Positions 13,298 through 28,497 of a stretch of DNA of 64,000 bases are shown here, in pieces (within the stretch, counting starts at the first letter, position 1; each line of letters starts with the position of its first letter). Made by a program: the position numbers and the translations under genes. Source of the DNA: Galerina marginata. Its lineage: Eukaryota > Basidiomycota > Agaricomycetes > Agaricales > Galerinaceae. The stretch covers positions 930,001-994,000 of the forward strand of contig JAECYW010000010.1 of assembly GCA_023014335.1 (NCBI GenBank), written 5' to 3'. The notes below the pieces were generated by a model that was given only the letters and a program-made list of their open reading frames with translations, was not told where the DNA came from and ran no database searches.

Positions 13298-14948
13298 CTA
13301 ATGTTCATTGCACAAGCCTGAACCATTATGGGTGTATCGCAAGACGTGATAGGTGGCTCGATTGGAGCCTTTCTTCTGCTTGAGATTATCGATCCCTCGG
13401 ACATGAGGAATCGACGGGTATGTGTCCAATGAAACACCCGGCCCCTAAGATGAATAACAAGTTCGAGTACGATCAGCGGGAATCATAGCAGGCGGATAAG
13501 AAACTTACGAAATCATACACGAACGGCCGACTCTGGGTGACGCCGAAGAAACGCGAGCTCTCGAGGATGACGGAGTAGACGGGAGACGGGTCGTTGCCCG
13601 GAGCGTGGACACTCCAGCCTGTTCTGGGCGAGCGGACGTCCCAAAACGAGACGACGCTGTGCCTCGCGGTACCTGCGGCTATGTGCGCGGCGGAACCGCC
13701 ACCGCAGGAGACGGAGTAGATGGGTTCGTAGGACCATCTGTCCGCTAGAGAGAGAACTGGACGGAGAGGTGTGGGGTCGTTTGAGGCTTGGCTACGGGTT
13801 CGGGGAACTGGCAGCAGAGGCTCGTGACGACGATCGGAGGTCGTAGCATCGCACTTGACCGTCAAACCAGCCCGAGACTAGGATCTGCGGGGATGCGCCC
13901 CATGGGGAATTCAGCGGTCCCCGCGAAAGGCCGTACACGGCGGACGATGGGAGTTTGTCAAGCGGCAGGTCTCCACTTTTCTTGGTGTGCAAAATAGCGA
14001 TCGGTCGTTGAGATAGCTGGCCTCCGTCCGTGATGGCGTGGACGTTCAGTGGAGTTGTGGACGCGACGCCGAAAGCGGCGAAGGGCGTGGACGATTGAAG
14101 GCTTAAGTGAGAAACCCAGCTGCGAGATTTGAGCTCGATTGTCGAGGAAGGAATTGATGAAGAATATGGGTCGGCTTGGTTGGAGATTAATCTAGCGTGA
14201 CCATTTGCGGATAGGGAGAGGACGGCATTATATTCTGATGATAGATTTTCCAAGAAGTCGCCATTTGGAATGGGGTCGAGTTTACTCCGAGTGAAGGAGA
14301 TAAAAGGTTGTTCGCCGAGTTTATGTGGCATAGTAGTCAAAGAGACGCGTTCAATGGCACCGTCGTGAAAGCCGACTTCAAGGGTTTGGTCCAGGCCTCC
14401 GTCCTCAACGAAGGTGAGCGCGGTGATATTCCGGGCCCGTTCTGGGTGTTCTAAAAGTGACACTACCCCTTCGAATAAAACGGGAGGAGCAACCAAGGGA
14501 GATGGGCTTGTCCCGAATTTGTAGGAGTACAAGTTATATCCAGCACCGACGATTAACCTGGATGCGCTGATCGCCATGCTGGGTGCTTGCTTGCCGGCCC
14601 ACATTCGCGAGAGAGGGCGAGCAATAAATTCTGATTGTGTCCAAGCAGAGTCCGTCATGGAATCATACCGAGCGCGGACTCGCGGGGACCACTGGGCTCG
14701 GGCATTGGCAAGGCTGAGTGAAGGACGAGGGTTGCATCGTAGATATCTTGGCCAACCATATTCCGTTACCTAACCTCAGCAAAGACGGGTGGAATAAGTT
14801 TCTGTATTACATATTACAGATAGACGAGCGAACTCACGATTGCGTAGAAGGCCTGACATGTTATAGAGAGTGTGGCATATTCTCGCAATCCTAACGTCTC
14901 AAGGACGAGAATGAGGATATCCACAGGCAAAGATACGATAGTTAGCAT
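13298..14948 (-). CDS. F-box / WD40-repeat protein, one frameshift
   Basis: Exon 1 (14948-14838) encodes an N-terminal F-box (LPVDILILVLETLGLREY, then CQAFYAI); exon 2 starts at 14769, chosen because the later AG of GAGGTTAG keeps the frame. It carries WD-like blades: ALTFVEDGG, SGWFDGQVRCYDLR, GTARHSVVSFWDVRSP. Exon 3 (13444-13298) ends at a TAG. F-box proteins of this shape recruit substrates to SCF ubiquitin ligases through Skp1, with the WD40 propeller as reader; the substrate is unknown. Between YDLRSS and HEPLLPVP, near 13827, one surplus base shifts the frame; the two halves are otherwise continuous. The gene shares a 526-base divergent intergenic region with GEM1. Confidence 0.75.
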
Positions 14949-15474
14949 GGCGGTGACGGTGGTGGGCTGTAAGTTATGCTAGACAGAGGCTAGTTCAATG
15001 GAGTTCTTATATAGATGAGGCCATTTGAGTTGCTCACGCGTGTTGACGGGACGGACGTTTCAAGCATAATATGCTTTTTCAGTCGGTCCGAAGTTCTGAC
15101 CGTTGGTCGGACGAATTTCAGTTGTAAGTTGGTTGAAAGCGCTTTGGTAATTGTGGTGAGGTATAAAAAAGTCGAAACCGCTGGGGTATTTATATTGCAA
15201 GATTCGGAGCCGCCAGTGACTGTTTGGAAGGCTATACAAGCGCTGATAATGCAGTGAAAGCAACCGATCGAAGTTGGTGACAAGTTAAGGCTCGCATCAC
15301 GTGCCGCTACATCCCGTTTCTCCTGCCAGGAATTGAGAGAAGCTTTTTGACCACCATTCAAGACCAAACCCTCTATATAATTCCTTCTCGCATTTCTCAT
15401 TAAACTTTCAGCCGCGGCACGCGAAGCCACTGTTCACAAAGGAATAGGCAAGACAGAATACGAAGCAGTATAGC
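14949..15474. promoter_or_regulatory. Bidirectional promoter, F-box/WD40 and GEM1
   Basis: Start codons of the two divergent genes lie at 14948 (-) and 15475 (+). A CACGTG palindrome sits at 15298-15303. A 146-codon minus-strand frame fills 14990-15430 but has no motif and would place a gene between two divergent starts, so I treat it as chance. Confidence 0.45.
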
Positions 15475-18315
<2,841 letters not shown>

Positions 18316-18529
18316 ATATGTTGTGGATTTAATGTTTTCATGGATAGAGAGGGTTGACCGAAAAAGGCAAGGGGACGTCCGAGAGCCGACGTGTAAGATC
18401 CGAGATTGACTCGTTGTTCATTGTTGGCTTGGACTGGCACAGCTGCTCTGCGCGTGTTCATCGATATCACTGAATTTTCACGTCTCTTTCTACTACCACC
18501 ATTTGCCTTTTTTTCAGACTAACGCTACC

Positions 18530-20306
18530 ATGGATGAAGATATGAGTATGGATGCAGGATCGGGCTACGGATTGCAGCCAGCCTTCGAGGAACAACCACA
18601 ACCCATCCAGAGCGTGACAAGCGACCCAGGGCGCAAGCAATTGCAAGTTTTCTCCTCAAAAACAACGCTACACATTATGTTCAAATCGCTGACTCTTTCT
18701 AATCGTCGCGTAATACAGGGATCTCGTGTTCGTTCAAGACTGCACTGGAAGTCAAGGAACATACATCTCCTCCGCCACGAAGAACATCGAATCTATCTGT
18801 GCCCACATTTTTGAGTCTGGAAAGCTACAAAGTCCAGAAGACCTCCGCGTTGGTCTCGTCGCCTTTCGTGATCACCCTCCCCAAGACCATACATACATCA
18901 CCAAGAACTTTGGTTTCTCGTCGGACATCAGTCAAGTTCATAAACATCTGTCAACCTTGTATGCTTCAGGGCGGTGGAGATGGGCCTGAGGCCGTCACAG
19001 CAGCTCTGGCGGAAGCCCTGAATATGGACTGGAGGGATTACGCCAGTAAAATGGTTGTTCTCATCGCTGATGCACCACCCCACGGCATTGGAGAGTATGG
19101 GGACGGTACGTCAGCGTTCTGTTGTCTCTGTTGATTTGTCACATCCCCGAACGTTCTTTTTATGTTGTCCGCGTTTTATTTTAGGTTTTGACGAAGGCTC
19201 GCCTGATGGTCACGACCCCTTGCAACTGGCACGCTTAATGGCCCAACGAGGAATTACATTAGTATGTCTAAACCTCGTTCAAAGATGCTATGGCTTAGAT
19301 ATCTTAAATTTTGAATACAGTTTTTCGTCGCCTGCGAGCCAGCGTTGAGCGGATATTCAGTGAGTCGTACGTTCCCTTTTTAGACAATTAATCACTGACA
19401 ATCACTTCTTTTCTAATATCAGTATGCGACTGATTTTTACCAGGCCATTACCAGCATTACCTCGGGGCTCATGCTTCCTCTTTTAACAGCTGACCTGCTG
19501 ACACATGCCATAGTCGGAAGCGTGCTGGAGAACCTCGATATGGAACGGCTGGTACGCGAAGTTGGACACGCCGTTGCGCAGAGAATTCTTGGAAACAACG
19601 AGAGTGTGGACGATGTCGCTCGTGAACTCCATGAAAAGCTCCTCCTGCGAAACGAGAGCACTAAAAAAGTCGTGATTGAGAGCATATATAAGGAGTCTGA
19701 GGAGGCGAAACATAATGTGGCGGTCTTCACCCAAGCACCTTCATTGGCAGAAGCACGGCCGTTGCTCAAGAGAGTAAGCCAGCCTCATAATGTTTTTCAA
19801 TAGAATTCTTTACTAATGTGTTTTTTTAGGTACATGGGACGCGCTTCACAGATAAATACCTTCAGGCACGGCATAGTCTCGGGCGGTCTGCATATGCCTC
19901 TCCGTACAGCACAATGTCTCCGCATACCTCACCGCGGACCGTGCCCTCGTCGCCAGCCAAAACCACCACACCTTCATCGCCGCCCCGCAAAGTTGTCCAG
20001 GACTTTGCTGCATTCGGCGCACCCAAATCGGCGAGTGTGTTTGGTACTGCTGTCGCATCGACGCCGTTTTCACTTGCTGGAGGCAAGGCGGCCTTTGGTG
20101 GGATGCGTACAGGGCGCTAGCAAAACCTGCATTTGACGAGGAGGAGGAGGAAGACGACGGGAGGCAGAAGGTCGAGTTGAGGGAAGACTCGATATCCCTG
20201 GATCAGGTATATGATCTTCGCGTTTCTGATAGAGTTTTTGATACTAAAAATATTAAAGGCCCGAAGAATCGCCATGCAGAGTGCATGGAGGAGTGCACGA
20301 GCTTGA
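18530..20306 (+). CDS. von Willebrand factor A-domain protein, frame broken
   Basis: The start ATG at 18530 leads a short acidic, glutamine-rich head, then a vWA domain: metal-binding site DCTGS (the DxT/SxS form of MIDAS), [24 protein letters not shown] and [14 protein letters not shown]. The second half is helical ([11 protein letters not shown]), then a low-complexity Ser/Pro/Gly tail ending in an acidic run (DEEEEEDDG) and [11 protein letters not shown]. The family resembles the vWA part of Dictyostelium VwkA-type proteins, without a kinase domain; function in fungi is unknown to me. Frame problems: an extra G at about 18719 after an AG acceptor, an extra G at 18969-18971 before GGGDGPEA, and a net -1 or +2 shift close to 20100 in the tail. 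The last exon (20259-20306) ends in TGA. Confidence 0.75.
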
Positions 20307-21024
20307 AGACCTCCCTTTTACGGCGCACCCACACGACCTGTTGTACAACACCCGCTTAATCCGCAAGAAATCACCACCGCGCACCATCGCTACATCACAG
20401 AGCACACGTCATAGACTCTTCCGTTCGTGCAGCAATCCCGTCTGTAATACACAATCTACTATCCCTTATCGTAACATCACCAACGTCATTCATAGCCACC
20501 ACCCCTCACCCACCATTCATCTCAGCGTTGCACGCCAGGTCTTGTGTTTTTTCTTGTCTGTCGCTCAGCTTTTTGAAAGTACCTTCTTTCTCGTCTCTCT
20601 TCACCTCTCTTTCTTTTTGGATCACCCAACCTGCAGTCCATTGTGTTGTACTATAGCTTAGCTACCCAACCATCGTCAATTCTAATTTAGAACTTCAGAC
20701 ACCCATGGCTACGAAGACATCCATCAAAATACATCTTCAAGCCATAATAACCGTGTTCAACTTACTCGGTGCATAATACGTCTAGACTCGATTTGCGTGT
20801 TAATGGTTGTGTCTCGTATATTGAATGGTTTTCTACACCTCTGAGTTTATCTCATAGCCTTGTCAATTCATTCTTTCCGAGCTAAGGAGCCAATACCGGA
20901 GGAAGGGAGGGGGGATGCGACCAAGAAAGCGTGCAAAGCTACTGTGTCGCCTTTCGATATCCCACACAGCTCTTAAACAGTGCTCTATCCAACCCCAAGA
21001 TTGCATTTACAAGAGCAAGTACAG
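20307..21024. other. Convergent 3' intergenic region
   Basis: This stretch separates the 3' ends of the vWA gene (+) and the PPWD1-like gene (-). It is CT-rich on the plus strand up to about 20640. One 126-codon frame at 20281-20661 overlaps the end of the vWA gene and has no motif. I see no RNA gene or repeat. Confidence 0.5.
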
Positions 21025-23535
21025 CTACTCTACATCGACGTTAATGATCTTGATATCCTCATATGGCTTGTCCAACTTGTTCGTTTTCACGTTTTCGATC
21101 GTATGCACAACCTCCAGTCCAGAGAGAACACGGCCGAAGATCGTGTGCTTCTTGTCCAGCCATGGGGTGGCGTTGGTTGTGATGAAGAACTGCGATCCAT
21201 TGGTCCCAGGACCGGCGTTAGCCATGCTCACTGTGTAAGGCCTAAGAAAGTGGGGGGGGAAAGATCAGCAATGGACTGTGAAGAAATAGTCAAAGGCTTA
21301 CCTATCGTGCTTCAGCTCGTCCGAAAATTCATCCTCGAATTCCTTGCCCCATATCGAGGTTCCTCCCGTACCATCGCCCAAAGGATCTCCGGTTTGAATC
21401 ATGAACTTGGGTAATGACACGATGGAAGATGACGCCCTCAAAGTATCCAGAACGTGCGTGACCCACAAAATTTTCCACCCCTTTCGGCGCCTGCTGAGGG
21501 AAGAGGCGCATATGAATGTCGCCGACAGTTGTGTGAATCGTTAGCTGAATTGGCGAGTGGTGACGGTCCCGAGCGCTGGCTGACTGCAGCAGATGCGACC
21601 GATTGTTCTTCCCGAGTTGGCCGTTCGTTGAAGACATCTCGTTCACCAGACTTATTGTCTCTGTAAACAAAGGTGTGTTAGGTGGAATATTCTAGGTATG
21701 AAATTGAGTAGGAGCGTACTCGGGTTCCGAGCGAGTGAACAGGTAAAACCGGGGCTTCTTGTAGCCTGTGCAGACCAGTGTTGGGTCTCTTTGGCCCTTG
21801 TCCGCCAGAATCGGATTCGCGGATGCAGCCATCGCCATCGTGGTGATAGTCTTCTTCGCCGGTGCGCCTTGGTAGAGTGTGACATTCAAGAACCTTGCAA
21901 CCTCATCCTTGCCGAGTAGACTGACCACCCGATTCGTGACAATGTTCACAACTGTCGAGAATAGAAAGGTTAGGCGCGTTTAAGCACAAATAAAATAAAG
22001 TGAACCTTTTATGCCGAGTAGTGATGGATAAATCACAAAGGCGCCACTTTCATCCCATATCGCATTACTCCAACGTCCCGGAATAATTCCATCTGGCCCA
22101 GGTAATTCCAACTCCCTCTCGGCCGCTAGTCTTCTTCCGAACTCCATATCCTCGACGCGGTATACTGCCGTTCCAGCTTGTTGCATCTCTTGAATAGCTT
22201 CCAGGGACTCGTCGTACTTCCGGGACATTTTTCCACTAAGGAAGGAGAATACGCGGATTTGTCGATCCGGTAGGGAGAAGGTTACGAAGGACGAAGAATC
22301 TGGTGAGAGGGTTATGCATGTTGGGGTGGATTGACTCTGTTTAAAAATGTTAAACAGTGTGGAAGAAAATTAGAGGACATTACAAACTTTTCTGAACTCG
22401 TACAAGTCTGTTTCGCTCTTGTACTGCCATAGTCTTGGTACATTCTTAGGCAGGACGAATGGCTCTATGGGTTGCCAATACTCGACGAAACCTCCTTCAT
22501 CCGCAGATATCACAGTATCATACTTATCGCTATACTAGGTGAAAGTCAGTCCAAAATCCATGACTTGCAAAGAAATGGCAAATAGGCATACAGTCATGAC
22601 ATGTACTGGAAAACGGTGCACTGAGTCGATTGTCTCCAAGGGTTTATCGTCTCCTCGACCATCATATAGACGGATTGTACCTGATGAGGCATCTGCACTA
22701 CGTTCGAATCAATCAATAAGTCGCGAATAATAAGCGGTACAGGAAAGGCACATACACAGCCAATAATCCTTGAGCCTGGCCTCGTTTATGCACCCAACAA
22801 CACGAATGAGGTTTGAAGCCAAGTTTGATAATATTGATCATATCTATTAAATATAGTGAGAACGGATAGGAAAAGACGGAGTTAGGGGAACACGCACCAA
22901 AATTAACGACATCAAATACTTTTGCCGTCATATCCTCTGACACTGTCGCAAAAAGTTGACCATCCGCGCTTGCAGAGACTGCAGTTACCGACGTGAGGTG
23001 GGCACGGTAGACTTTCACGAACTCGATTCCAGTTTCTTGCTTCTTCCACAGCTTGACAACTCCATCGACTGACGTAGTAATAAGGAATTCCGTTCTATTC
23101 CAGATAAATCCGGGTCAGCAGAGCGCTGTATTGCCATGGAAAGAATGAAGTATCAAAAATAACACTCACCTCGTCATTACGCAGAAGTTTACCACGTCGC
23201 GGTGCATGAACGATTTATAGTACTGGTTGGTATTTGGGAGATGCTCAAGGTAGAGCCGCTCATGGGGAAGAACTAAACGCAATCATCAGTCAGAATAGTC
23301 AAACAAGAAGATGTATCAGGTGCAGGACGTGCCTTTTCTCTTCTTCTTCGTGGCTGCAGGAGCATCGGCTGGTAGTGGCATGGGCCCGACATCGTCGTCG
23401 TCCGAGCCTTCCTCGACAGCTGGTTTCTTGGAAGCCGGCGCTGTAATTTCTGAGCCATTTTCGTCGCTTCCCGTTATTCCATGACCGTTTCCCTAATACT
23501 GACGCGTCTTGGGGGTCTGTTGGTGATTCTGACAT
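21025..23535 (-). CDS. WD40-cyclophilin peptidyl-prolyl isomerase (PPWD1-like), three frameshifts
   Basis: The protein begins MSESPTDPQ with an acidic nuclear head and a KKKRK basic patch, then WD40 repeats ([54 protein letters not shown]), and ends with a cyclophilin domain: [51 protein letters not shown], and the cyclosporin-site Trp in [13 protein letters not shown]1-type proteins are spliceosome-associated isomerases. The first intron (23332 to 23273) begins GC rather than GT. Three single surplus bases break the frame: the CCC at 23470-23472, near 21541 before TIHTTVGDI, and at 21412 inside the cyclophilin core before PKFMIQ. Two upstream ATGs are in frame; 23535 gives the expected N-terminus. 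Confidence 0.85.
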
Positions 23536-25477
23536 AAAAGGGGGAACGATAACCAACGCAATTATTCAACCCTTGGTTCGACGCTGCCAGTGGTTTGAAG
23601 ATCACATTTGCGTGGGAATAAATATGTAATTGATCGAGTTCATCTTCCCTCATCTCAGAGACTCTTCTAAGTACGCCTCCTAGGTCAAGTCGCTATCCTT
23701 AATGTGGGCAGTACCTACTCTGTCTGCCTCACCTCCTCGAGCTCGAAGCAAGAGTGAACACTCTACCGATTTTGGTTGAATCGCCAGTCATGTAGACGGC
23801 TGATATTCTGGGTCCAGAGGTACTATTTCAGTGTGGCTTTCCTTTCCCGTTGGAGATGAATAGATACACAACAGAGTCATGAAAACCGCTCATCCAGATT
23901 GGCAACCTGGACAGGATATCATTGCATGGGTCGTGACTCCTGTTGCATGATTCGGGGGTTCAAAAACCCATGTTCTGGTCCTAAGGTGACTAGACCTCTG
24001 GAATTGTTTCGCCACTACATATCGCCCGAACTACCTGCCTTTGTATCTTTTCTTGACACTTTTTTCCTGGCGCAACAGTGGCTCTATGTCTTTTTCTGCG
24101 GTATACAAAACAACATATTGTCCTAATTCACTTGATACCCAAACAGCGGGCGTTGATTGATATCTGGCCTTCTCGATGCTGGTTTCCAGCATTTTTGACC
24201 TGGGATGATTCTTGATATCTCACTTCCTGTAGAAGCCATGGCAATTCTCTGTTTCGGCCGCTTAACTGAATTTGAACTTAGCCTTGCTTTCGTGCTCGAG
24301 TTTCCATTTTTCCATTGCGCATGTCATACTTACCTTCTGCTACCAATTCTATTTGTTTGACCTAGTCTCGTTGATCCCAGGTGCCCAGACGTATTTTGAC
24401 CCAACTTACACAAACGCCCTATGCGTTCTGTCGAATTCTCTGGACCTTCCCGATATCCATCCTTTCTCGGAACCGTGCAATAATATCGTCCAGTTCCTTG
24501 CTTTTCGACTTTTCTTTACAGGGCCGATCTCAGCCATTAAAGTCTCAACAACGTCAACGATTATCCGCTGCTCAAAACCGTCTCAACCTCTGATTAAAAC
24601 AGGCCTATCCTCTATAACACCTTAATATTGATCCGCTAGGAAATAGTTTGCCCTCCGACTCAACAAACCGATGAAGGCGCAACATCGCGAGCAGCTTGAA
24701 ATCTGCGGTCAGAAGTGGTAAATGAATATGTTGCTGGCCCATTGTTACGCAGTGTGTACGAAAGTCGCTGCCACGATTCATAATGATACAGGCATCTACT
24801 TATCGAGCTCCAACGGTATTTCAAACTATGATGTATGTATACATCTCATCAAATGAGTTACCAACTCTAAGTCTAGACTTCTTCATTGACCGGTGCGGCA
24901 AGAAGCTGAGGTTTCAAGCAACTGTCCTTCTTCCATTACGAGGTCGGATTCCGTAGATCATTTACGACATTATGATATTCACGACATGCAGACTGCAAGG
25001 GCATACACATGGCATAAGTAACAGACCAGACAGTGATTTCGACACAGCGGTTCACTAGGGATTTTTCCGCGTAGCTGTGGGTGATGACAACGATCTCCAC
25101 GTTGAAGTAAAGATGACCTTGAACGAAGGTGCAGGCGGGAAAGTGAGTAGGAGCGATTCACGAAGGCCGATATTATCGATCGTGGTTCAGAATTGGTATT
25201 GGTCGGTGGCTACAGGTTGCATCTAGAGCAACCGTTGAAGCGCTCGATCCGATGGTTCTTCTGCTGTGATATTTGAGATGGCCTCCTGCTTTTGAAATAA
25301 ATTGACTGTCCCCGTCCACAAGGCCGATGCTGCATGCGAAGTAGAAGTGCGTTGAAAGGCGTTAAAGGGAATATTCCAAGTTGAACCCAGGAACAACCCG
25401 TCAAGGACGTTCCACCGGCCTCTACGTAGCAGATGAAGAACCAGGATAATAATTAATCCACTGTAGATTTCGAGCTA
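23536..25477. other. Intergenic, no supported gene
   Basis: About 1.9 kb between the start of the PPWD1-like gene and the 3' end of the small membrane protein gene, both on the minus strand. Short frames only; the longest (24272-24625, +) begins hydrophobic but has no partner exons or known motif. No repeat or RNA gene seen. Confidence 0.5.
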
Positions 25478-26170
25478 TCATGCTCCAGGCGCCTTATACT
25501 TCATAGTCTCCAAGTCTGCGATTCCTTGGTTACTCTGCTGGATAGCGTCCATAACTGTATGGACAATAAAGACCATCAAAGGAGTTGTACACCACCAGAG
25601 GATGGCCTGCCACGGTTTCTGGAGGAAAAGACAGAGAGTTGGAGCTACCGCAGACAGCAAGTATAGAAGTTGATAGGACAGTGGGCCAACGAGGTTGGAG
25701 AACTGGAACTGGAACCGAACCCGGAATTCATTGGCGAAGAACATGATGATGAGGTTTGCGTGGATGTATACAGCCAAGAGGGTGAAGATCGCCGGAAGAG
25801 GGATTGAAGACTCTGTTCCTTGTATTGGAAAAACGGTAAGGAGTGGGTTTTGGTTGAAAGTTATGAGCTGGCTGAAGCACCAAATAAGCACACAAGGACG
25901 TTCTTTTCTGGTGAAAACGTACAGCATACACGATAGCCCAACGACCACCTTTAGAGCAGTCGAATATCTTTGGTTGACGATTTCATTCTCTTTGCGCAGC
26001 ACTTCGATTAGTTCTTCCTGTTCTGCCACAGGAAATGGTCGTCAATCTCCAGATGCAAGTTTATTCAAGCCTAGGATTGCGTACGTTGTTCATCCTAAAA
26101 CCTCACCGTCGGTATTTGCATCGTTATCTTCCCCAAGCTTAAAAGGTATCCGTCGTCGTAGGGTATCCAT
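25478..26170 (-). CDS. Small multi-pass membrane protein, function unknown
   Basis: Exon 1 (26170-26107, MDTLRRRIPFKL) splices through GTGAGG to exon 2 (26022-25478), giving about 202 residues. After a polar head with a short coiled stretch (EELIEVLRKENEI) there are several hydrophobic segments: TALKVVVGLSCMLYVF, AIFTLLAVYIHANLIIMFF, YQLLYLLSAVAPTLCLFL and ILWWCTTPLMVFIVH. The C-terminus is polar. I do not recognise the family; it looks like a conserved endomembrane protein. A 25918 GT and 25819 AG could define a further intron but splicing there breaks the frame, so I keep the exon uninterrupted. Its start faces RIO1 across 145 bases. Confidence 0.7.
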
Positions 26171-26315
26171 GGAAGTGGAAGTGCAAGAGAAAGGCGGTGA
26201 CAGTGGCACTCAGGCGGCAATGAAGTCATTCTCTGCACGTGATGTCAGTTTTTAAGATTAGATAATAGCAATAACTATCAACGAGAATTGATTTTCGAAT
26301 CTCTTCCAACCAATT
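26171..26315. promoter_or_regulatory. Compact bidirectional promoter with CACGTG
   Basis: Only 145 bases separate the start codons of the minus-strand membrane protein and plus-strand RIO1. A CACGTG palindrome at 26236-26241 lies roughly midway, well placed to serve both. Shared control is inference. Confidence 0.5.
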
Positions 26316-28497
26316 ATGACATCGACAACGGAACCCATCGTCGCCGGACAGTTCGATGATGCGGACGACGCTGGTCTCGCTCATGAAATTAATCGCGAAG
26401 GACACTCATACATTGATACTTACGATCCCACGAAGGATGGAGAAGATTTAGATTGGTCAGAGCAGGAAGATGAAGATGTGGACGAGGACGACCTCGATGA
26501 ACCATACGACGATAACAGAGTAGAAGATGAGGACTGGGAAAATGCTGAGCGGGGTGCGTACAATGAATTACTTTGACTCGATACTTCCTTCGAAGGGTTC
26601 ACTGTCAGATTTCACAAAACAGTATAATCGCCTTCGCCAGCACGTCGCTGTGCGTACAGGGAACGCCCAAGGGACGTCTTCTGCGCTTAATAGCTCGGCA
26701 AATGTTGCACCACTGCCTGCAGTGAATCATCCCAGGAGTGCTTTAGCACCTTCGTCCAATCCAGCATCGAAATCGTCTGGCGCTGTGGCTGGGAAGGATC
26801 GGACCACTGATCAACTAGCCGCTCTCTCAAAATACAATTCACGGCTGGCCAAAATCGACGTTCCGTATGTCATGGGGGTGGGTGTGAACAGGAAAGGACC
26901 CAGCGCACATGCAAACCTCAAGGACAAGAGCGATCGTGCTACGAACGAACAGGTCCTTGACCCGCGCACGCGATTAATCTTGTTTAAAATGATTGGAAGA
27001 GGCTTAATTGAAGAAGTGAACGGGTGCGTCAGTACTGGGAAAGAGGCATGTTATTTCTCTTGTAACTATCATTATTCATTAATCAAAATATACAGGCCAA
27101 TGTTTATCATGCTCTCACTTCAGAAGGATCACATCTTGCGCTAAAGATCTACAAAACATCAATCTTGGTTTTCAAAGACCGAGATAAGTATGTTACCGGC
27201 GAGTTTCGTTTCCGCCGTGGATACAGTCGCAACCCGCGAAAAATGGTACGCTTGTGGGCAGAGAAGGAGATGCGTAACCTAAAACGTTTGGTCGCTGCCG
27301 GTATTCGTGCCCCAGATCCAGCTGAAGTTCGTGAAAATGTTCTTGTCATGACCTTCGTCGGCGACAAAGACGGTTGGTTCGTCGACTGTATTTTCTACTC
27401 GCATGGCTAGTACCCACTGACTTCCGTCCAGGGCTTCTCCACGTCTCAAAGACGCATCTCTTCCTCCGTCCGATATAAACTCTCTTTACCTGGAGCTAGT
27501 ACTCATTGTCCGAAGGATGTTTCACGTCTGCAAACTCGTCCACGCTGATCTCTCCGAGTATAACATTATGTATCACGAAGGGCACCTCTGGATTATCGAT
27601 GTATCTCAAAGTGTGGAACACGACCATCCATCGGCGTTCGATTTCCTACGAAACGACATCAAGAACGTCGAGGATTTCTTTGGTAGACTTGGAGTTACTT
27701 GCCTAGGTCTGAGAAGGTGCTTCGAGTTTGTGACGAAAGAGAAACTAACGGAAGAAAAGGGTGTCAGCGACGAAGATGTTCTTCAGAGGTTTCTGGTTGA
27801 GGAATTTGATGACGACGATGAACAGCAAGGCGAAAAAGAGGAAGGACCTACGGCGTCCAGAAACGTTGCGGTCTCCCAAAATGCAAGCTTGGAAGACGCA
27901 GCACACGAAGACTCGGTTTTCCTCCACTCCTTCATTCCACGAACCTTAAACGAGGTTTATGACCCTGAACGCGACGTCGAAAAACACAAAAAGGGTGACG
28001 AGCTCATTTACGCTGACACGATCGGTCTTGTACCCTCTTTGGACAAGCGAGATGGAAATGGAATGGCCGAGGACGTGACAGAGAAGCCCAATAAAGCACC
28101 ATTGCCTGCCGTCGGTATTGTTGCCCCTGCTACCAATGCGGGACCGAAGGTCAGTTCTCAGGAGCCAGAGGAAGAGGAAGGAACTCCTCAAAACGGAGAG
28201 CGATCAGAGAGCAGCGAGGAAGAAGAGGAGTCTGAGGACGAAGGTTCTGGAGAAGAGAAGGACGGGTTTGTCGAGAAGAAGCCAAGAGGGACATCGACAC
28301 GAAGATAAAGAAGTCAAGAAGGTCAGTTACTCTGATATTCTCGCAATTTTCTCGCATAAAATTGGCTCATGATATTTTTTTGCAATTAAATAACACAGGA
28401 GCGCAAGAAGCAAGCAAAGGCAGAGGCTAAGGAGAAGCGAAAGCACAAGATGCCAAAGGCCGAAAAGAAGCGCATCATAAAGAAAACAAAAGGCTGA
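26316..28497 (+). CDS. RIO1: RIO1 atypical serine/threonine kinase, one frameshift near the end
   Basis: Exon 1 (26316-26553) is highly acidic; the donor GTGCGT joins to an acceptor at 26608, restoring [14 protein letters not shown]. The kinase core carries the RIO ATP loop [20 protein letters not shown], the catalytic [10 protein letters not shown] and the RIO1-type metal loop [16 protein letters not shown]1 acts in late 40S ribosome maturation in the cytoplasm. Intron 27046-27095 starts with GC instead of GT and is only 50 bases. The C-terminus is an acidic stretch followed by a lysine-rich tail ([20 protein letters not shown]). Between KKPRG and [10 protein letters not shown] an extra G in the run 28288-28290 causes a premature TAA; one base fewer makes the last two exons continuous to a TGA at 28495-28497. 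Confidence 0.9.

Noticed and set aside
14990..15430. 146-codon minus-strand frame as a separate gene
   Set aside because: It fills the promoter between two divergent genes, has no motif, and competes with other frames over the same bases.
18970..18971. Explaining the vWA frame break by an intron ending TGCTTCAG
   Set aside because: The residues before it (HLSTLYAS) fit the domain, and no donor gives a reasonable intron.
24272..24625. Hydrophobic 117-codon frame as a membrane protein
   Set aside because: No supporting exons, no start context, and neighbouring sequence looks non-coding.
25819..25918. Intron in the small membrane protein gene
   Set aside because: Splicing GTTTTC to CAAG breaks the frame, while reading through stays open and gives a plausible protein.
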